Source: CAZYTO01 sp964650405 (lineage in GTDB: Bacteria; Acidobacteriota; Thermoanaerobaculia; Gp7-AA8). Taken from it: DNA of 7,678 bases. Shown here one piece after another: positions 4,666-7,678 of the stretch (position 1 is its first letter; each line of letters starts with the position of its first letter). The notes below the pieces were generated by a model that did not search any database, was not told the origin of the DNA, and saw only the letters and a program-made list of their open reading frames with translations. A program made the translations under genes and the position numbers. The stretch is taken from positions 1 through 7,678 of the forward strand of contig CAZYTO010000274.1 in assembly GCA_964650405.1 (NCBI GenBank). The letters run 5' to 3'.

Positions 4666-5358
4666 ATGCACGCGATGGAACCACTGTGCCGAATCCCAGC
4701 CTCGTCGTTCCTCATGGGCTCTGCCAGCGGCTCGGATGACGAGCGGCCCGTACATCGAGTGTCCGTGAGCGCGCTCCTTCTCGGGACGCGTCAGGTGACG
4801 AACGCGGAGTACGCCCTCTTCCTGCTGGCTACCGGACATGAGCGGCCTCCGTCGTGGGGAAGCACGCCGTTCGACGATCCTGCCCAACCTGTCGTGGCGG
4901 TGTCGTGGCTCGACGCGAGGGCGTATTGCGAATGGCTGTGCGGCGCGACGGGACGCTCGTTCCGGCTGCCGTACGAGGCCGAGTGGGAGTGTGCGGCACG
5001 CGGAGGCGCGGAGCAACTGCTCTATCCATGGGGCAACGACCCGCCGGAATCGCTCCCGGATTACGGCACGCGCTGGCTGCTCGGGCCGGAGCCAGCCGGC
5101 CGGGGAACAGCGAACGCGTTTGGTCTGTACGACATCTGCGAGAACGTCCACGAGTGGTGCGCCGACTGGTACGACGCCGGCTACTACGGCCGCTCTCCCG
5201 AAAGCGATTCGCGCGGCCCGGAAACCGGCACGCGCCGCGCCTCGCGCGGCGGCTCCTGGCGCCACCGGGTGAAAGTCACCCGCTGTGCGGCACGGTCGAG
5301 CCTCCCGCCGGAGTACCGGTACACGGATTACGGATTTCGCGTGGCGTGCGAGGTGTGA
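4666..5358 (+). CDS. Formylglycine-generating enzyme (SUMF1/FGE-sulfatase) family protein, probably non-catalytic as FGE
   Basis: A 230-residue, near-minimal complete FGE-fold domain. Family motifs in order: IPASSFLMGS (10-19), DERPVHRVSV (25-34), VTNAEYALFL (44-53), VAVSWLDARAYCEWL (77-91), FRLPYEAEWECAARGG (99-114), YPWGND (120-125), NAFGLYDICENVHEW (150-164), SRGGSW (193-198), GFRV (223-226). In true FGE the segment after GGS(Y/W) has two copper-binding cysteines (human Cys336 and Cys341). Here the loop between GGSW and RCAARS is three residues shorter and reads RHRVKVT, with neither cysteine. Sulfatase activation is therefore unlikely and no sulfatase gene is nearby; related folds include ergothioneine synthase, PvdO-type and lectin-like proteins. 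The ATG at 4666 is the first after a TGA at 4651; Met4 (4675) is an alternative. No Shine-Dalgarno is visible because the hairpin repeat sits there. No signal peptide is seen. Confidence 0.88.
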   Translation: MHAMEPLCRIPASSFLMGSASGSDDERPVHRVSVSALLLGTRQVTNAEYALFLLATGHERPPSWGSTPFDDPAQPVVAVSWLDARAYCEWLCGATGRSFRLPYEAEWECAARGGAEQLLYPWGNDPPESLPDYGTRWLLGPEPAGRGTANAFGLYDICENVHEWCADWYDAGYYGRSPESDSRGPETGTRRASRGGSWRHRVKVTRCAARSSLPPEYRYTDYGFRVACEV

Positions 5359-5365
5359 CGGCTCT

Positions 5366-6187
5366 TCACGACGCCAGCCGGTCTGCGAAGAAACCGAGGA
5401 TCTCGTCCCGTGCCGCGATCGTCGGCTGGCCCGCTTCGTCGATCAGGTGGGCGGTGACGACGCTGTGCGGGGACGCGACGATGCGCTCGAAGAACGGGGC
5501 CGTTTCGCGGTTGGCGGCGCTGTCGGGAAGGACGCGGGGCAGGAAGCGGTCGCCCAGCGCCTCGGCATACGCGGCGAATCGTTGCGCCGTGCAGAAGCGG
5601 TCGCCCGCGAAGCGATAGGCCAGGACGGTCAGGTCGTCCCGGTCGAGGCGCTTCCGCACGGCGGCCAGCTCGCCGGGTGCCATCTCGATGCCGGCAGGGT
5701 TGTTGAGCGGCAGGGTGGGCTGGGACAGAACGGGAGCAAGCAAGGCCGGCTCCAGCATCATCGTCAGCGCGAAGTTGCCGGTGAAGCACATCCCGATGGC
5801 GCCGACACCGGGGCCGCCGCACTCGCCGTGGGCCAGCCTCGCCAGGGCCCGAAGCCACGCCGTCACGGGGCTGGATTCGTTTGCGGCAAAGGCGCGGAAC
5901 TCGGCGCTGACGCAGGCCGCCTGAAAGACGGCCTTGCCCTCCTCCGCGCCCGGCACGGCCCCGTCCCGGCCGAACAGCGACGGCATGTAGACCGTGAATC
6001 CCGCGTCGCGCACCCAGCGGCTGAAGCGGGCCACGTGCGGGCTGATCCCCGGCATCTCCGTCATGACGATCACCGCCGGCCCGGCACCGGCGACGTAGAC
6101 CACCTTCGTCACACCGTCGAGCGTGATCCGGCGGGAGAGGAAGTCGTCGAGGGGATCGTCCTCATTCATGTTCCGTGTCTGCGGCAT
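5366..6187 (-). CDS. Dienelactone hydrolase family protein (alpha/beta hydrolase)
   Basis: A 273-residue alpha/beta hydrolase of the dienelactone hydrolase (DLH) family. The start at 6187 is supported by AGGAGG (6196-6201) eight bases upstream. Features: strand and turn AVIVMTEMPGISPHVARFSRWVRDAGFTVYMPSLFG (about 38-73), where the family's conserved E and PGI motif occur; nucleophile elbow IGMCFTGNFAL with Cys134 as the predicted nucleophile, in a GMCFTG variant of the usual GYCLGG; Asp196 in FAGDRFC as the likely acid; His241 (PHSVV) or His247 as the base, the choice being uncertain. DLH enzymes hydrolyse lactones and esters in aromatic or xenobiotic degradation; the substrate here is unknown. 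No signal peptide, so cytoplasmic. The stop lies 7 bp from that of the convergent FGE-fold gene, with no room for a terminator. It is divergent from a GlxA-type regulator, its probable controller. Confidence 0.9.
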   Translation of the reverse strand: MPQTRNMNEDDPLDDFLSRRITLDGVTKVVYVAGAGPAVIVMTEMPGISPHVARFSRWVRDAGFTVYMPSLFGRDGAVPGAEEGKAVFQAACVSAEFRAFAANESSPVTAWLRALARLAHGECGGPGVGAIGMCFTGNFALTMMLEPALLAPVLSQPTLPLNNPAGIEMAPGELAAVRKRLDRDDLTVLAYRFAGDRFCTAQRFAAYAEALGDRFLPRVLPDSAANRETAPFFERIVASPHSVVTAHLIDEAGQPTIAARDEILGFFADRLAS

Positions 6188-6275
6188 GTCCTACTCCTCC
6201 TCGAGCGCCAATCCAACGTCATCAAACGTGCCGCCAGTCTGCCCCGCTGCGGCAAAAGTGAGAATGGCCCGTTTC

Positions 6276-6290
6276 GACATTTTTCATGTC
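6276..6290. promoter_or_regulatory. Palindrome GACAT-N5-ATGTC overlapping a -35-like box; candidate regulator operator
   Basis: GACAT (6276-6280) and ATGTC (6286-6290) are perfect inverted repeats around TTTTC, the only AT-rich spot in the divergent spacer. Read on the minus strand, TTGACA (6287-6292) is a consensus -35 box for the hydrolase gene; about 17-19 bp on lies only a weak -10 (CCATTC-like). The dyad starts 26 bp upstream of the GTG of the GlxA-type gene, so binding there could control both genes. Inference from position and symmetry. Confidence 0.5.
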
Positions 6291-6301
6291 AAAGTGGACA
6301 G

Positions 6302-7273
6302 GTGAAGACGATCGTCATTCTGGCGCTGGAAGGCGTCATGGACTCCAGCCTGGCCATCACCCTCGACACGCTCAAGGCCGGACAGGCCTTTCTCTCCGCC
6401 GCCGGCAAACCGGACCGCGTCCGCTTTCTCGTCGCCGGCCACCGGAAGACCCTAAAGACCGGTAACGGCCTGCAGTTGAAGCCGGACCTGGTGTTCGCGG
6501 ACGTCCTCGAGCGAACCGCCCGCCCCGACTGGATCATCGTTCCAGCCCTGGGTCTCGTTTCGGACGAGGCCATCTCCGCGCGCCTCGGCCAGAAGGACGC
6601 GCAGGCGGCCATGGGCCTGTTGCGGCAGGTACCGCGTTCCGTGCACGTCGCCGCGTCCTGCTCGTCCGTGTTTCTGCTGGCGAAGGCAGGGCTGCTCTCC
6701 GGCCGGCAGGTGACCATGACCTGGTGGCTGGCGCACGTCTTCCGGGCCCGGCATCCCGACGTCCGGCTCGACGAGACGAAGATGCTGGTGCGCGATGGTC
6801 CGTACCTCACCGCCGGCTCGGCGTACTCACAGCTCGACCTGATGCTGGCCGTCGTGGCGGCGACGATGGGCACGGCCGTCGCGCACCTCTGCTCGCGTTA
6901 CCTGATCATCGACCAGCGGCCGTCCCAGGCCCGCTACATGATTCACGCGCACACGCAGCAGGTCGATCCCACCGTCGTCGCCGCGGAACGCTGGATCGAC
7001 GCCCATCTCCCCGATCCGATCAGCATTCCGGAGCTCGCCGCCACGCTCTCCGTATCGCCGCGAACGCTGGCCCGGCGCATCGAAGCCGCGACCGGGGTGT
7101 CGCCCCTCCGGTTCATTCAGCGAAGACGGCTCTTCCAGGCCACCCACCTCATCGAAACGACTTCCCTGTCCATCGACGCCGTCGCCGCCCGCGTGGGCTA
7201 CCAGGACGGAACGGCCCTGCGCAAGCTGGTGAAACGCGAGCTCGGCATGACACCGGCCGCGCTGCGCGCGTGA
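6302..7273 (+). CDS. GlxA-family transcriptional regulator (DJ-1/PfpI domain plus AraC-type HTH)
   Basis: A 323-residue protein from the GTG at 6302. The open frame continues far upstream, but that part is antisense to the hydrolase gene, and the first DJ-1 strand (KTIVILALEGVMDSSLAI) begins right at this GTG. The Shine-Dalgarno is weak. Residues 1-190: DJ-1/PfpI (class I amidotransferase-like) domain with the elbow VAASCSSVFLLAKAGLL (Cys120 at the usual position) and the conserved WWLAHVF / DGPYLTAGSAYSQLDLML segments. Residues about 222-320: AraC-type double HTH, first helix pair SIPELAATLSVSPRTLARRI, second SIDAVAARVGYQDGTALRKL, ending GMTPAALR. The length is standard for GlxA regulators, usually activators whose DJ-1 domain senses a small molecule. 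Divergence from the hydrolase gene suggests it controls that gene in response to a substrate or electrophile. Confidence 0.93.
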   Translation: MKTIVILALEGVMDSSLAITLDTLKAGQAFLSAAGKPDRVRFLVAGHRKTLKTGNGLQLKPDLVFADVLERTARPDWIIVPALGLVSDEAISARLGQKDAQAAMGLLRQVPRSVHVAASCSSVFLLAKAGLLSGRQVTMTWWLAHVFRARHPDVRLDETKMLVRDGPYLTAGSAYSQLDLMLAVVAATMGTAVAHLCSRYLIIDQRPSQARYMIHAHTQQVDPTVVAAERWIDAHLPDPISIPELAATLSVSPRTLARRIEAATGVSPLRFIQRRRLFQATHLIETTSLSIDAVAARVGYQDGTALRKLVKRELGMTPAALRA

Positions 7274-7280
7274 GGGCAGC

Positions 7281-7350
7281 GGGTGACGGGTGCCGGGTAA
7301 CGGGTGTCGGGGATCGAGTGTCGGGGATCGGGTGCCGGGGTCGGGGTTTC
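7281..7350. repeat. Degenerate heptamer tandem array (GGGTGNC)
   Basis: About ten consecutive units: GGGTGAC, GGGTGCC, GGGTAAC, GGGTGTC, GGGGATC, GAGTGTC, GGGGATC, GGGTGCC, then a 6-base GGGGTC and an 8-base GGGGTTTC. The GlxA-type gene ends 7 bases before the array and the next gene starts 13 bases after it. There is no inverted symmetry or spacer sequence, so it is neither a terminator hairpin nor a CRISPR array. Heptamer arrays of this kind occur as dispersed intergenic repeats in several GC-rich phyla. Confidence 0.8.
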
Positions 7351-7363
7351 TGGCACGGTAATC

Positions 7364-7678
7364 ATGGAGTACATTGCCCAGATGCTTTCACGGCTCGACA
7401 TCAAGAACTTCCGGAGCATCGCGGAGGCGCAACTCACCTTCGGCCCGATCACTGTGTTCTTCGGACCGACATCGGCAGGTAAGTCGAGCGTTTTCTATAG
7501 CCTGCTGACGCTCCGCAATTTCGTGCTGAATCCCAACCAGCCTGCGGACTCGTTCTTCAATCTTGGCTTCCAGAACCTCGGCGGGTTCGAGGAGTGCGTC
7601 TTCAATCATTCAGCGAACAGGCGATTGTCCGTTGAGGCCGAGTTCGTTGAGCAGGCGGTCGCGCGCCTTGAGCTTGCC
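7364..7678 (+). CDS. AAA ATPase of the SMC/RecF-like type (N-terminal part, runs off window)
   Basis: 105 codons are open from the ATG at 7364 to the window edge. The start MLSRLDIKNFRSI (from Met7, 7382) followed by LTFGPITVFFGP is the classic N-terminus of RecF/OLD/AAA_15-type ATPases, and GPTSAGKSS (residues 37-45) is the Walker A motif. After it come SVFYSLLTLRNFV and FNLGFQNLGGFEECVF, like the LG-x-F-x-x-VV element of DUF3696/AAA_15 stand-alone ATPases. The real start is 7364 or 7382: GGAG at 7366-7369 precedes the second at long spacing, and neither has a strong ribosome binding site. Such ATPases act in DNA repair or, paired with a nuclease, in phage defence or toxin systems; the deciding C-terminus and neighbour lie outside the window. 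Confidence 0.85.
   Translation, partial: MEYIAQMLSRLDIKNFRSIAEAQLTFGPITVFFGPTSAGKSSVFYSLLTLRNFVLNPNQPADSFFNLGFQNLGGFEECVFNHSANRRLSVEAEFVEQAVARLELA

Noticed and set aside
4278..4715. Minus-strand frames of 80-145 codons in the repeat region
   Set aside because: Their translations are read from the repeats (RPSPVGRG and HPERLGMTA-type strings), a known source of false gene calls.
5285..6301. Long upstream extension of the GlxA-type frame
   Set aside because: This part is antisense to the well-supported hydrolase gene, and its translation is Arg/Gly/His-rich with no domain. The DJ-1 domain begins exactly at the GTG 6302.
7281..7350. Heptamer array as CRISPR or as an iteron origin
   Set aside because: The units are contiguous without spacers, too short and degenerate, and no replication initiator gene or AT-rich unwinding region is adjacent.
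1..7678. tRNA, rRNA or riboswitch genes
   Set aside because: I saw no cloverleaf with GTTCGA-type T-loop, no rRNA core sequences and no recognisable riboswitch core on either strand, although reading by eye could miss diverged RNAs.

Overview
The window is GC-rich bacterial chromosome with short, mostly separately transcribed genes. No marker gene fixes the taxon. The first 30 codons resemble the C-terminus of the Ser/Thr kinase / beta-propeller proteins that are abundant in Acidobacteriota. The large secreted protease carries a C-terminal module I associate with the same phylum (Thermoanaerobaculia/Vicinamibacteria-like genomes). An acidobacterial origin is therefore the best guess, but it is inference.

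Layout. 1-93: tail of a kinase/propeller gene (+). 98-183: octamer repeats folded into a long inverted repeat between convergent genes. 187-609 (-): HxlR-family repressor, divergent from 698-1255 (+), a DinB-fold protein; two matching palindromes lie between them. 1262-1319: two hairpins. 1346-1606 (-): small exported glycine-zipper protein with a histidine-rich tail. 1866-3509 (+): secreted trypsin-like serine protease with a prodomain-like N-terminus and a separate C-terminal module. 3510-4665: about 1.15 kb with no intact gene, made of several G-rich hairpin repeats, a probable transposase remnant and a REP-like hairpin. 4666-5358 (+): FGE/SUMF1-fold protein lacking the copper-binding cysteine pair. 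5366-6187 (-): dienelactone hydrolase-family enzyme, divergent from 6302-7273 (+), a GlxA-type (DJ-1/PfpI plus AraC) regulator, with a palindrome overlapping a -35-like box between them. 7281-7350: array of degenerate GGGTGNC heptamers. 7364-7678: start of an SMC/RecF-like AAA ATPase that runs off the window.

The genes form two self-contained regulator/enzyme pairs (HxlR-DinB and GlxA-dienelactone hydrolase), each divergent over about 90-115 bp with a visible palindromic candidate operator. Both enzyme families and the single N-terminal cysteine of the HxlR protein fit thiol, electrophile or xenobiotic stress, but the substrates are unknown. The protease and the glycine-zipper protein are exported. 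I found no complete novel multi-gene system. The points most worth following are the twin HxlR operators, the cysteine-less FGE-fold protein whose start abuts a mobile hairpin, the interrupted repeat at 4353-4452, and the ATPase cut off at the right edge.
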